A stretch of 64,000 nt of DNA from Rhyacophila brunnea (GCA_022495005.1 JAGYXB010001571.1:496001-560000); one strand, 5' to 3'. Positions 22,622 through 33,942 are shown, numbered from the stretch's first letter. Numbers and translations are program-made. The notes: generated by a model from the letters alone, not told the origin.

Positions 22622-23075
22622 TAGAGTTTGGTATTTCTCGAGAAAATTTCGAGATTCGGAATTTCCCGAAATTTTGAATTCTCGAGATTCGGGATTTCCA
22701 GAAAAGAATTCTCGAGATATCGGGAAATTAAAAAAAAAACCGTAAAAATCATAAAAACAGACAAATTCCAAAAACTGACAATCGCGTACGCTTTTGAAAC
22801 ACAAAATTTCCTGATGTTGCAAACATTGCGCTCATTTTGAGTCGATGTTGGCTTAATTGTGTTAAATGCCCCGATCAGTCTTCCGTTTCGTTTCGTATAG
22901 AAAATCGTTTTTTCAATTAATATTTGATAATAAAGAAATCCCGAATCCTGAGAAAAGATTTTCGAGATCCGGGATTTCCCGAAATGTTAAAAATTTAAAT
23001 TATCGAGATTCGGGATGGAAAATCTCGAAAATTTCCCGAGAATTCCCGTCGGGAAAATCCCGAAACCCAACTCTA
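22622..23075. mobile_element. hAT-type MITE (family F4), copy 2
   Basis: This 454-bp copy starts TAGAGTTTGGTATTTCTCGA and ends with CCAACTCTA. It has a perfect 8-bp target duplication CCTGCTAC (22614-22621, 23076-23083). It is collinear with copy 1 across the core (GACAATCGCGTACGCTTTTG; ATGCCCCGATCAGTCTT), but lacks about 110 bp present there. Confidence 0.93.
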
Positions 23076-23794
23076 CCTGCTACTGAAGCCATTTCCTGCA
23101 ACGTGTGGATGTAAAATTTGCCGACATATTTTGTTTTACTAAGTATCTCGCAAATAATTCAATAATATACCAGTATTTTATTAATGCCGAATCTACTTAT
23201 ATTAATATTTTAATTACCTATGTATTTTACCGATATAATTAAAAAACAATAACGGTAATCGAATTCTGTGCGAGATATTTGACATTCTTATTGTTAGAAA
23301 TCGATTTCATTGTGCTGAAGAGGAAATGCCAATTACTTGATTGAATTGTTCAATTGATAACATACATCCGGAATTATACGTAGATTTTCGTGTGCCTTTA
23401 TATAGATAACAATTTACGTGACGAATCCGATATTATATTGGTCGACAATATTACCTACATTCCTCGGTCAATTATATTATTATTTGTTGGTATATTTTAT
23501 TGTACGAATTTCACGCAAACCTCAGCGCCTACTGCGGTCAACTTACAAAAATTGGTCATTTGAGAGTAAATATTATGAAATATATTAGATTTGACTTATA
23601 ATAAATAACCTTTGCTGGTGAATCTATCATATAATATGAAAATTATATGATGTTTTTTGAGATGTTAGTAATTTTAACATATTATAACATTTTTGGCACA
23701 GCAAATTCTAATTTTAAAATATATTATTTCAATTCAACACTAGATGAGAGATTTTCAAAACAAATGAATGTACTGTGTCCATCAGTCGCATTAT

Positions 23795-23931
23795 GCCGTG
23801 TCCACATTGGCAACAAGTTGCTGGTAACCTCATTAAATTTCTCGATAATTATTATAATTTATATGACCATAAATTATTTTAATCTAAATTTAATGAGGTT
23901 GCCAGCAGCTTGTTGCCAATATGGACACCGC
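23795..23931. mobile_element. Hairpin MITE in intron 1
   Basis: Arms of about 42 bp, GTGTCCACATTGGCAACAAG through CATTAAATT, are mirrored on the right. Only some 50 bp of AT-rich loop separates them. The flanks are ambiguous (TTAT-like), so the superfamily is not assigned. Confidence 0.7.
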
Positions 23932-24293
23932 TTTATGAACTGGAATCGAGTGGACAAGCTAAATTAAATTAAAATATATTAAAAACAAAGTTTAAAAAAA
24001 TACTTTATGAATAATTATTCAGTTTATTTTTATCTAACAAAAATAGCAAAAAGTCCCAAATCAAACCATATATTCTCCAGGGAGCACTACCAGACAGGCA
24101 GTAGGTAGGTATATTTTTTTCTGTCATTAGTGATACATTTAATCACATTCGTAAGTAACTACTTCGATATTGTGTTCAACGCATTCTATCTAATTTTAAA
24201 CGCGGCCGTATTCAATGAATATAATATTTAGAATTAGATGAATACGTTTATACCTGTGCGTACTGCGCACGCGAAAAAGTCTATAATACGAAC

Positions 24294-24343
24294 GCGTCGA
24301 TCGCAAGCGTCGATCGCAAGCGTCGATCGCAAGCGTCTAACGC
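24294..24343 (+). repeat. 13-bp tandem repeat
   Basis: Three exact copies of GCGTCGATCGCAA (24294-24332) are followed by a partial fourth. The unit is GC-rich in an AT-rich intron and contains the palindrome TCGATCG. Confidence 0.9.
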
Positions 24344-25477
24344 TATAGTGAAATTGGGCTTTAATACTACCGTAACAAATACAAATATTTTGCTCGATTT
24401 ACAATTGGAAATTATATTAGTTTTCCCTTATGGACACTTTCTGTATATTTTTTCTATTAATGTCACTAATATCAGTATCATAAAAAGTTTCAGTAGAAAG
24501 ATGACAAATCCATTAACAAACTAAAACAATTATTTAGTTGGTAAGTATTTGCACGAACCTGGGAGTAGTTTTTATTTATCTTCGTAGATTTTGTACCGTT
24601 CGTGTCGTGACCTTTTGGTAATAATATGACAATCATTAATGAGTTGAAAAAGTAGTGAAACTTTAAACATTTGACTTGAAGGTCGGAAAACTCTCTGTTT
24701 ACGCAATGGATTTATTACCTTTCGTCATCCTAACCGAATCGTCATGATCACAGAGCCATTTTCAATGTTACGATTTCGTAACACGTTTTGCTGACATTAT
24801 TTATCAAACTTGTATAAATATTTAACCTCTGTCTTATTCAATAGATTTTTTGCTGAAAATCAAACAATTTTTTGTTTGATTTCTCAATTTAATCTATTCT
24901 CTCTTAATCTCAAGTCTATATTTAGATAATAACTCGATTTACATGTTAATATTATTATGATGCGTGAAAGGGGTCTAAGATTTACCAAAAGTCGTGGTAG
25001 ATTATAGTAGATTGTTCGGATTCGTTTAGGTCTGGTTGAAATAAAAAGCATGATGTATCAAAAAATGCATAAACGCGGAGATATCCTTATTTAATTATCA
25101 GTAATTTTAAGACGGCGGAATATAAAAAATAATGCCTACAAATCGTATTAATGGAATGTGTTTAGGATGACTGAGATTGAGAATAATTATACTAAATTGA
25201 TACTTCCCTTACGAACCACCAAATTTTCTGAATTCTTTGGTTTAAAATCAAGTCAACAACCAATACGGTGTGAGAACTTACTTTGCTAATACCGTTCGCT
25301 GATTTTCTTCTTGTTTCTGAAACTTTTAATTGTTTTGGAAAAGGGCCATTTTTACCTTGGAAAAAATATTTGAGTTATAAACAAGTAAACTTAAATGTAA
25401 AAAGTACCTACATAATTTGGAAACACTTCTGAGAAATAGATACTAATTAATATAAAAAACTTTTTGAAAAAAAATAC

Positions 25478-25552
25478 GACGCCCAGCAGGATTCGAACCT
25501 GCGCCCCTGGATATTCGGCCCCAAATGCACTAACCACTATGCTATACGTGTC
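25478..25552 (-). mobile_element. tRNA-derived SINE head (family S3)
   Basis: The minus strand has a tRNA shape. An A-box-like TAGCATAGTGGTTAGTGC is followed by a perfect 5-bp T-arm around GCAGGTTCGAATCCTGC (B box). The acceptor ends (GACACGT / GGGCGTC) pair imperfectly and the anticodon arm is decayed. The following TCGTATTTTTTTTCAAAAAG tail recurs downstream of the tRNA-like part at 29340, so this is a SINE head and not a functional tRNA gene. Similar AAATTATG blocks flank it on both sides in opposite orientations. Confidence 0.65.
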
Positions 25553-25840
25553 TTATCTAGTGGTTATATATTTCTCAGAAATGTTTTCAAATTATGCATG
25601 TTCAATAAAAGAATGTTACATTCTAAAATCTTGTGAATTGTTCGCTGAATAACAAAAATAGTTTAGTAAGAAGTACCATTTATAAGTTTTGTAAAAAATC
25701 ATTGGTGAACTAGTAGGTGTCAAATCATTGAAGATACAAGTTATTACCAAAAAATGTGAGTAATTAATTTCCTTGAGGGGTCTATATACCGGTTAGGATA
25801 TTTTTAAATAAGGGTGTCGTAATATAATATCAAAGCTTAC

Positions 25841-26615
25841 CAGACTTATCGAAGTTTTGTTCTCCCTGGTAACTCTTTCCATCGCCTTGTTGATTTTTGT
25901 TAGCAGTTTCATCCTTGTAATATCCTGAATCTCCTTTGGCACTGCTCTGTTGCGCTGCCTCCTGGTTCACTCCCTGAGATCCCTGGTTAGCAGATCCTCC
26001 CGCCTGGCCTTGTACCGTCTGCGAGTTTTCATTTCCAACGTTTTTCTTGTCGGACTCGTACTGGTTTTTGTCTACGTACCCTCCTCCAATTTGTCCTCCG
26101 TGTAAACCTCCTCCGTACCCGCCCCCCGTTATGAAAGGGCGCTGAACGTAGCCCCCACCGCCTCCTGAATAAAACCCCGGTTGACTGACGTAATTGTTTC
26201 CGATTCCGCTTGAATATCCACCGGTATAACCGCCATTGTACCCTCCATTACCGAACCCGAACCCAGCGCTCGGCGCTGAATATCCAATATTACTATACTG
26301 GTTTAAACCACCGTATCCTAATCCACCCCCTCCGATGAATTGACCGCCGGCACCTCCTACATCGTATGAGCCAAAGTTTGAAGATTCAGCACTGGAATAG
26401 TCAGAGGGGTAATGTTCACTGTCTTCCATTTCGTATCCATTTGAATAAGGCACACTTGATCCTCCAGCTTTCACCATTTCACCTGATTTTTCATAGTGAT
26501 AATTGTAATTCTTCGGACGCCCATCATTGCTAGCGGCTCGAGAAGTAACCATTCCCAAAATTGAAGAAAATACTATAACTCTAACACACTGAAATAATTT
26601 TCCGTTTTTAGCCAT
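25841..26615 (-). CDS. Secreted glycine-rich protein, exon 1 (start)
   Basis: The ATG at 26615-26613 (context AAACATGG) is the first in-frame ATG. The protein has 408 residues over three exons (26615-25841, 22018-21726, 21228-21070), and all junctions are GT-AG and keep frame. Residues 1-28 look like a signal peptide (KLFQCVRVIVFSSILGMV, then SRAA). Residues 84-180 are a Gly/Tyr-rich low-complexity domain (repeats such as GGYNGGYTGGY and GGGYGGG). Residues 185-260 are Gln/Asn/Ser/Lys-rich and hydrophilic, and exons 2-3 add a charged tail. This is typical of arthropod cuticle or other extracellular matrix proteins, where Gly/Tyr repeats can cross-link. No chitin-binding R&R motif is visible, so the exact role is unknown. 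Confidence 0.92.
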
Positions 26616-26710
26616 GTTTGACACAGTTAATTTTAACACTGGATTCTTAGTTAAGTGATTATTGTACTGTTCATAAACTCGAAATGATAATTTTGTAATG
26701 CAGCAATCAG

Positions 26711-26718
26711 TTTTTATA
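26711..26718 (-). promoter_or_regulatory. TATA box of secreted-protein gene
   Basis: On the minus strand TATAAAAA lies about 100 bases upstream of the start codon. A TCATT initiator-like site (A at 26685) sits 33 bases downstream of it. This implies a 5' UTR of about 70 bases, as expected for a strongly, tissue-specifically expressed structural-protein gene. Confidence 0.65.
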
Positions 26719-27436
26719 GTAAAAGATTTAATTCGGCGTCAATCGAAGTTCTTGGTTGAATAGTTTTGTCGTTCCATATTTTTTGTCTATTATTCTTTGT
26801 CATACTGTACGTATTGATTCAATGCGTTGGGAATGCGAGAAAATGTCCTGGAAAACGTCTGTCGGGTCAGATAAAAGAGGTTTTAGATTTAGCGACACGC
26901 TTTAATCCTAAAACAATGGATACGTTAATATTTAACCTTGACTTGGACGCATAACAGAATAATTTCACAACTTATTGTCTGCGTTTGCTGACTAATTATA
27001 AGATTTTTTAACAATGAATACAATTAATGGAAGTCATGAATCAGATACATTCCTACTTACTACCACACTTCTATTTAAACATTAATACATTAATTTAATA
27101 TGCATTAATTAGTGAAGAGTTATTAAGTACGTAATTAAAATCTATAAGGGTTCAACAAGAAGAGAAATGACAAAATATAATATGTATAGGCCATGGCCCA
27201 TGATATGTGTGAGTGGGTGAACATTTTTAAATACTTGATATTGGATTAAAACTGAAAACACCTATGTTGAATAGTGAATTTTAGAAATGGGTAGGCTATG
27301 GAGATCATGGTGTATAGATATGTATATCTCGCCAGGCGTAAGAAGATAATAATATGATATTAGTACTGTGCACATTAATATCAGTCTAGAATATTATCGA
27401 AGAATTAAGAAAAATTCACTTTTAAATTTGATTAAA
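26719..27436. other. Upstream region of secreted-protein gene
   Basis: AT-rich sequence. An open plus-strand stretch at 26766-26954 has no ATG near its beginning, so I do not call it a gene. Enhancers may lie here, but none can be read from sequence. Confidence 0.4.
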
Positions 27437-27655
27437 CCCGGTTCTCTTGGTTCAGTGCGTAAGGCGCTGGCCTTTCATCCGGGAGCATCGGGTTCGATCC
27501 CGGTAAGGTCACAACATATTTATGTAATTTTTCTCAAAGCCTGGTTGTTTGTGATTGTTTCACTTATGTTACTAAATACATTACTGTTTAGTGAAAGTGT
27601 AGTGACACTACTGACATTAGGCCTCTTGCCCTGTTGTAGTGTTATAAAGAATATA
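27437..27655 (+). mobile_element. tRNA-derived SINE (family S1), copy 1
   Basis: The head CCCGGTTCTCTTGGTTCAGT (A-box-like) runs through GCGTAAGGCGCTGGCCTTTC to the B box GGTTCGATCCC (27491-27501). A body follows with CTCAAAGCCTGGTTGTTTGT and ACATTAGGCCTCTTGCC. The whole unit recurs inverted at 52870-53050, so this is a dispersed SINE and not a lone tRNA gene. The source tRNA is unclear; the loop reads CTTTCAT. Confidence 0.85.
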
Positions 27656-27744
27656 TAATATACCTACTTATAAGAAATAAAAAAATCTAAAATTAAATAT
27701 GGTTTAACGGCGTAGAAAACACTTTTTTAAATTATTTATTTTTT

Positions 27745-28405
27745 AATTATCTGCTTGAAGTTTGATTCTATTGTTTGGGCACCGCACCAGTTGAAGTATG
27801 GCCTTATGGTGGAGAGGGTACAGAAGAAATTCTTGAGACTCCTTTACTTGAGGTTGTATGGATACTATCCGTGGCTTTATCCAACTGACTTTCTCTTAGG
27901 CATGCTTACATACTGCAGTCTGCAATTTAGAAGAAATCTTTATTTAGCTACGTATTTTTTTCGACTTATACAAGGTATAAATGAGAACTCTGCCATTCTG
28001 GGCAGTGTTGACCTGTGTGTCCCTGATAACTATCTTAGAAATAGAGACCACCAGTTGTTTATTCTCCCAAGGTGCAGAACCAACCTGCCACTGGTAATGA
28101 CAATTGGGAGAGTGATAACTATGTTCAACGAAATTGCTTCGGGTGTTGATATATTCCACCTACGTGAGAATGAGTTTAGGTGGATGTTGTTTTATAAAAT
28201 CTTAAAATAGGGTCTGCTTAGCTCATCCGGTGTACTTCCTTGTACCTATCTAATTCATCTACTGATATATCTCTTTTTTATGTAATACTGTTATATTTAT
28301 ATATCTTTGTTTCTAAATGTCATGTTGTGAACGTCTTAAACTTATAATTTGTAATGTCCACAATATGTTAAAAAATAAATGAATTGAATTGAATTGAATT
28401 GAATA
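27745..28405 (+). pseudogene. LINE 3' fragment with TTGAA tail
   Basis: An uninterrupted frame to the TAG at 28210 encodes the carboxyl end of a non-LTR retrotransposon polyprotein: VQKKFLRLLYLRLYGY, then LGMLTYCSLQFRRNLY, RRNLYLATYFFRLIQG and RNRDHQLFILPRCRTNLP. The pattern (ERVQ-KFLR..., short hydrophobic repeats, then RT...) is usual after the reverse transcriptase core of Jockey/CR1-like LINEs. The 3' UTR ends in a short TTGAA repeat (28378-28404), and such short-repeat tails are typical of those clades. Only this 3' part is present, so it is a dead 5'-truncated copy. Confidence 0.8.
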
Positions 28406-29329
28406 ATGAAAATCCTTCAACTCTAGTGCAATTTTCCGATCTGTTACGGTAATTTTCCGGTAGATGTCACTATAGTATATACAAAAATATATGATGATAT
28501 ATTACGTTGGTACGGATTATTACAACCGTTGAACACATGAGTATTGGTGGAAAACACAGGTGAAGTTTTTAGCCTCTATCCGGTAGGCATTTCCATATTT
28601 TATCAATCTACTCATGTCGTTTGCCTGCCGTATATAACTGGGATGCAAGCATCTTAAATTGGGTACTTACGTTTGCCCAACAATTGTTCATAATGTTATG
28701 TACGTGCTTCCTTTATTCATATTTTTCGCGCCATGCCATGAACGTCTTACGTTTGAAATACGTAATGTCCGCTCATCTGAATTAATGGTTTTTAATTCCA
28801 ATTGAAATGTTTTGGAATCACATATCCATGTGTGCCAACGTCTATCAAAAATTGGTGATAACAATGTAACAAGTCCCCTATCCTGTGCCATTCACAATAA
28901 TTAATACTGTGACATGCTGAATAATATAGAACCATACTCTCAACCCTGTTTCCCTAAATATTTCGCTGTATTTCAGGCCTTAATTGTCTTTACATACAAT
29001 CATAATAATATTATAGTTGTTAAGTAGGTGAATACATATTTAATTTACTGTATTTTTTTTTAAATATTTTAAATGTGCTTAATCTTAGTCAGTGACTGAA
29101 TGTCAACTTCAATTATTTATTTGGTTTGAAATATATTTTTATTCGTGTCTTGTTTTTACCATAAAAATGTATAGTCGTTTTTTTAAAGGCAATTTGTAGA
29201 ATAAATGAATAATGAATTAATACATTGACTGCTTGGTTCATTCATATAATTGGGCGATATTAAATCCAAAATTATATTGAAACGACGTCATTTATAAAGC
29301 ATTTTATATCAAGGACAAATGACAGTTGC
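28406..29329. other. AT-rich DNA, possible old LINE trace
   Basis: On the minus strand 28690-28890 reads AQDRGLVTLLSPIFDRR and RRWHTW, faintly like a LINE tail (compare AQDR...ANLRRR in family 2). Otherwise empty. Confidence 0.3.
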
Positions 29330-29520
29330 TGGGGATTATTAGTCCCGCTGGGCGTCGTATTTTTTTCAAAAAGATTTTTTCAAGTAAGTAGGTATATTAT
29401 GTAATATCTGAGGTGTTTTTAAATTATGTAATTATGTTATTTAAGAATGTTATATTGCCAAATCTTGTTAATTATGTTACCTATTCATTGAACGAAGAAA
29501 ATAGTTTATTAAATTATTAG
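29330..29520 (+). mobile_element. SINE S3 fragment
   Basis: CCCGCTGGGCGTCGTATTTT, then TTCAAAAAG, matches the sequence after the tRNA-like head at 25478 (minus strand). A body with AAATTATG and AATGTTATATT, followed by AATAGTTTATTAAATT, recalls 25570-25680. Confidence 0.55.
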
Positions 29521-29589
29521 CAAGTGCCAGTACGTTATAACTAAAATTTTTACTGAAATCCTGACACCGGTTAGAAATGAAGGTAATTA

Positions 29590-30215
29590 TTGATACTTTG
29601 ATTTAAAACACAAAAGCCGACAACCAATAATTATCGCAATTTATGAAGCCCTTCAAGATGTTAAAACTACTAGTTAATTTCGTCTTAATTAGATAGGACG
29701 GATATGGCTTAATTGGTAAAGCACATTGTCGCGAATCCAGTGGATGCGAGCTCGTGCCCCGCTGTGAGTCTATTTGTTTTCAAAAAGATCTTTTCTATTA
29801 GAAACCTATATATATATATATATCTTATATATATACAATATATACTATTTAGTAATGTAGTGTTGACTCCACGATGGCGTAGGTCCCAGGTTTGAATCCT
29901 AGGTCTGGCGAATACCTACACATATTATTTGTAAATGCGTGTTTGGAGTCAGAGTACGGGCCTAATAGGTTAAGCAAAATGGCTAACATCCATTTCTCGT
30001 AAAAACAAAAAAAATGTTAAGACAAACCTCCACTCCGTGGAGGCCCATAATATTACCTACACATATTGTTTGTCAATGCGTGTTTGGAGTCAGAGTACGG
30101 GTCTAATAGATTAAGCAAAGTGGCTAACATCCATTCCTCGTAAAAACATAAATCTGTTAAGACAAACCACTCCGTGGAGGCCCATAATATTATCTTCTTA
30201 AGATCGGACATCGTT
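29590..30215 (+). mobile_element. Dimeric tRNA-derived SINE (family S2) with duplicated body
   Basis: The first tRNA-like module (29697-29768) has GGATATGGCTTAATTGG as A box and GCGAGCTCGTGCCCCGC in the B region. After a (TA)n linker, a second module ends GGTTTGAATCCTAGGTCTGG (29889-29908). The body follows: GAGTCAGAGTACGGGCCTAA, GGCTAACATCCATTTCTCG, then CCTCCACTCCGTGGAGGCCC. The body is then repeated almost exactly (30060-30190) before the end CTTAAGATCGGACAT. The tandem body suggests template slippage or recombination between copies. Confidence 0.8.
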
Positions 30216-30639
30216 GAAAAAAAATAATTTTAGTGTTTATATGCTGTTTGAATATATCATATTCGTATAAAAAAATGATTTGACTACAATTTAAACGGTC
30301 ATGTATCACATTTTATTAATACATTCCATGAACTCATCCGTCTGAATTCTAAAATATATAAGTGTCTGAAATACATCTTTGGCATGTGTTTTCTTTTCAT
30401 TATATCCGCGTTTGTCATTCCAATTCCAAATAGGCATATTATATGCATATGCCAAACCAGGTCCGGTACAAGAAAAATTAAACAATTCAATGTTTAAATG
30501 CTGATATTTTTTTTTGATGAAGTCGATTTAATTTATGTACCGAAAGACCACGAAGTTATAAATTTTTATCATTCTCGTTTTGATTATCATGTTTAGGTAA
30601 TAGCTATATTAGATGGTATTTTATTAAGTCATGGAAAAG

Positions 30640-30735
30640 CCATAATGGATTCCGGACTCGGCATTTCACTGTAAATGGGTGGAGGCCCATATGATCTTAA
30701 GAAGATCGGACATGGTCAAAAAAATATATGTAATG
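30640..30735 (+). mobile_element. SINE S2 3'-end fragment
   Basis: GGTGGAGGCCCATATGATCT, then AAGAAGATCGGACATGGTCA, is the S2 3' terminus without its tRNA-like part. Confidence 0.65.
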
Positions 30736-30799
30736 GAATCTGCTCTTTTCATGAGATTTCGTTTCATTTTTACATTACACCAAATTTACCATATACCTA

Positions 30800-31125
30800 T
30801 AATTACATAAAACTTTTGTATAATTGAGAATATTTCTGAGAAAATAATTTATAACCAATAGAAAAAAATCGAAGGAATCGAACCTGCGTCTCTCAGAATT
30901 CGCGCCCACGCACATCGACTACAATACTTTAGGTATCCTGTCCAATTGCGACAAATTTTAACTAATGGCTCTTACAATACTCTCTGAAGCGCTTTCCAAA
31001 TTGAGTTACTATTGACAATCGGCTTTTGTATATTTTGTGTTCATTCAATTTCAATTTTATGTTCAATAAAAAGAATGTTACGTTCTTAAATCTTATGAAT
31101 TATTCGTTGAATAAAAAAATAGTTT
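30800..31125 (-). mobile_element. tRNA-derived SINE S3, copy
   Basis: The minus strand contains GCAGGTTCGATTCCTTCG (B-box region, near 30874-30891), preceded by a decayed A-box part. Its upstream block (AACACAAAATATACAAAAGC) matches the block before the tRNA-like module at 29600. The right side (AATAAAAAGAATGTTACGTT) matches 25605-25625. The tRNA part is too decayed to fold. Confidence 0.55.
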
Positions 31126-32121
31126 TGTACAATTAATTCAAAATAAAAATCATCATACTATTTTAATTTAATTAAGTACCTAAAATATTGTACACACTGT
31201 ATAATTTCACATACACAAATTAGGCATAGCAACATTATTATTATTTAATTTTAATTATAAAAATAACATCATTTATATGAATTTATTTATATTTGAAAAC
31301 TAATATATACTATGCTAATCTTGTATTTTAGATAGCAACCAACTCACGTTTATTATTTACATTTCTTCTATGACTAATATGAGATTATAATATACATATC
31401 AGATTATTTTTTAAACTTCTATTCTGATAAGAAGTCTTAAATCATCAGAATATATATCTATTGAACTATTTTTCATTTTATCACATATCCGATAAACGTT
31501 GTTTATACTAGATAAACATAATTATTCGTAACACACCAGAAACGTACCTACATCTTGGAAAAATTCGAAAAATATTATATATATTTACACCGAATAAGAC
31601 TTGAACCTTATGCAATAACAATTTATGATTATGCACAATATGCGTTATGAAAAGTTATATAATATTTCCAACAAAGAATGCTACATTAAATTGTATTGTT
31701 TTAGACTATCATGGTTGTTTATATCGTAATAGATTTTTGGGTTGCCACCGTTTGTTTTTCCTTCTTCTTTACTCGACTTTACGGGCTTGTTGCAGGAGCC
31801 ATTCATCTCTTGAGAATTACTAATGCTAATGCAACATTCTTAATTATTGTATATTATTCAATTGCATAAAAAATAGTATACACTTACGTCAAATACATTT
31901 CATATAACCAATTAATTTAAATAATACTCGTTATATATCTCCAAAGATCCCAGCATTCCGCCGTCCGCATATTTTGTAGGTATTGAACTTATACCATCGA
32001 ATAGGACACCTCCCTTATCCGCACAAACCCACAATTTTTTCCGCTGTCGATGAGTCTCTCTAAATTATTGTTTTCCCTTCAGGCTATATCGCCATAAGTT
32101 GCGGAATGTAAACATTTTACT
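31126..32121. other. AT-rich DNA
   Basis: No supported feature. Confidence 0.4.
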
Positions 32122-32125
32122 TTAA

Positions 32126-33118
32126 GGGGGGATATGCTCAGCGTAGGTCAAAATGGAGCTTTTATTGCATTTTCAAAGCACGATCCTGGACATTCCTTAG
32201 ACGTTGTAGATAATCTATTTATATAATTTTGAAGCCTTATTATCCTTTATATTTATTTTAAACATTTGATGACTGCGTAAAGTACTTTTATTACATAAAA
32301 TAGTATTCTTTTAAACCTCTCGCTCTAATGTTTTAGAATATAGTCATATTTCATTACATGCATGTGCAGTGGTGTTAAGATTTTTTACATTTAATAATTT
32401 TTAAACGCATTTATAAAACCATTAGTATAATTTATGTTGACATCATTATATTGAAATATTTACGATAAAAATTATATTGATAATCTCTGACAAAATATGT
32501 GAATTTATGGCTACGGCAGTATGTTGTAGCTTAACCACTGGGGAATGCCAAAAGAAATGGCGTATTTCAAAAAAACACTACCTTATTCTTAGGTCAATAA
32601 TTATTATAAAGCAACCATTATTCGTAGGATGTTTATAACATTTGAATGGTCAAAGACATAATATATTATAATATTTAGAATTATCTTCAAATGTGTTAAT
32701 CTTGTACATTTTTTGAATAATAAAATGCCTAATTCTTGTCAAATTTCGGATCACAGAGATTATCAATATAATTTTTTATCGTAAATATTTTACTATAATA
32801 ATGTCGACATAAATTTTACTAATGGTTTTATAAATGCTTTTAAAAATTATTAAATATAAAAAATCCTAACACCACTTAACACAGACGTACTGAAATATGA
32901 CTATATTCTAAAACATTAGAGCGAGAGGTTTAAAAGAATACTATTTTATGTTATAAAAATACTTTACGCAGTCATCAAATGTTTAAAATAAATATAAAGG
33001 ATAATAAGGCTTCAAAATTATATAAATAGATTATCTACAACGCTTAAGGAATGTCCGAAATCATGCTTTGAAAATACAATAAAAGCTCCATTTTGACCTA
33101 CGCTGAGCATGTCCGCCC
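32126..33118. mobile_element. 993-bp foldback element with about 365-bp arms, TTAA-flanked
   Basis: The left arm starts GGGGGGATATGCTCAGCGTA and runs to about 32490. The right arm is its inverted copy ending at 33118, about nine-tenths identical by eye. TTAA lies directly outside both ends (32122-32125, 33119-33122), which matches the piggyBac target preference. The central 260 bp is AT-rich and has no coding potential. The only other difficulty is that piggyBac ends usually begin CC, so superfamily membership is inferred. Confidence 0.85.
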
Positions 33119-33942
33119 TTAACTGTTTCTTGGAAAATGTTACTAAACACACGAAAGAAAATCTTGACCCACACGCATATAATATTATAATCCTAAATCA
33201 CAATTTCAAAGATTTCTATCCAACAGTGAACCTTTTACAGGTACTTACTTAAAATTTGGTGGGAAATTGGGTTAATCAAAATAAGGTTAGAAAGTCTTCA
33301 GGCCGGCTCTGAAAGAATGAAAACACTCGCGCATATCTGTCCGTGTATTGGTTCAATTTACCCCTCTACGTTAAACGTAGACGTTACCACCTATACACGT
33401 ACACATTTCAAACAGAGAAGGGCGGTGGTGTTTTCCCGTAGACATTGCTCAAAATTTCCCTTAGTTCCGTCGATTTTCCATTCAGGGCACACGGCAGCGT
33501 CTATCCGCAGCGATTAATAAAAAATATATGAATTTACTTCGACTCGCACAGTACCTGCTTCTCTATTCAAAACATTAACAAAAAAATCGCGCGAATTTTG
33601 CGTTGAATACATAACAATTTACATAACACGCTGATAATTTTGGAGTGTTATATTCCTTGATAACACATACTTATTATAAATTTTTAAATATATCTTGATT
33701 GTGTGTATGTTCCTATCTTATATTTTTTTCACAGACCAATTTATAAATTGACAGTGTTTAATTGTTATAGAATCATTTAAGCTCTGACAGTTTTTAATAT
33801 TTTAAGGTTATACATTGTGAATTATTTGTTATAAATTCAGTGCTGTGATTTTTTAAAACGCCAACTGTCAAAACTGGGTGTTATAAATTATAATATATCT
33901 ATTTAAATTCCTAATTATATATTGATATAAACCAGAAGAAAG
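33119..33942 (+). other. Upstream region of the 43-residue gene
   Basis: A comparatively GC-rich patch at 33300-33510 stands out from the AT-rich background and could be promoter-proximal. I see no TATA box at a convincing distance. The last bases give a good start context (AGAAGAAAG before the ATG). Confidence 0.4.

Larger units (their letters stand above)
22019..25840 (-). other. Intron 1 of secreted-protein gene
   Basis: A 3.8 kb GT-AG intron (GTAAGC...CTCTCCAG) in phase 1. It hosts the F4 MITE, a hairpin MITE, a short tandem repeat and a tRNA-like SINE module, each listed separately. The remainder is AT-rich with no feature I can support. Confidence 0.8.

Noticed and set aside
25478..25552. 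Functional tRNA gene on the minus strand
   Set aside because: The T arm is perfect, but acceptor mismatches and a broken anticodon stem, plus a tail shared with 29340, fit a SINE better.
26766..26954. 62-codon plus-strand open stretch with a hydrophobic beginning, upstream of the secreted-protein gene
   Set aside because: It has no ATG near its start (it would need TTG), overlaps the promoter side of the minus-strand gene, and shows no splice acceptor of quality.
27437..27511. Functional tRNA gene
   Set aside because: The B box is good, but the acceptor and anticodon arms do not pair well, and the same unit with the same 3' body is repeated inverted at 52.9 kb, so it is a SINE head.
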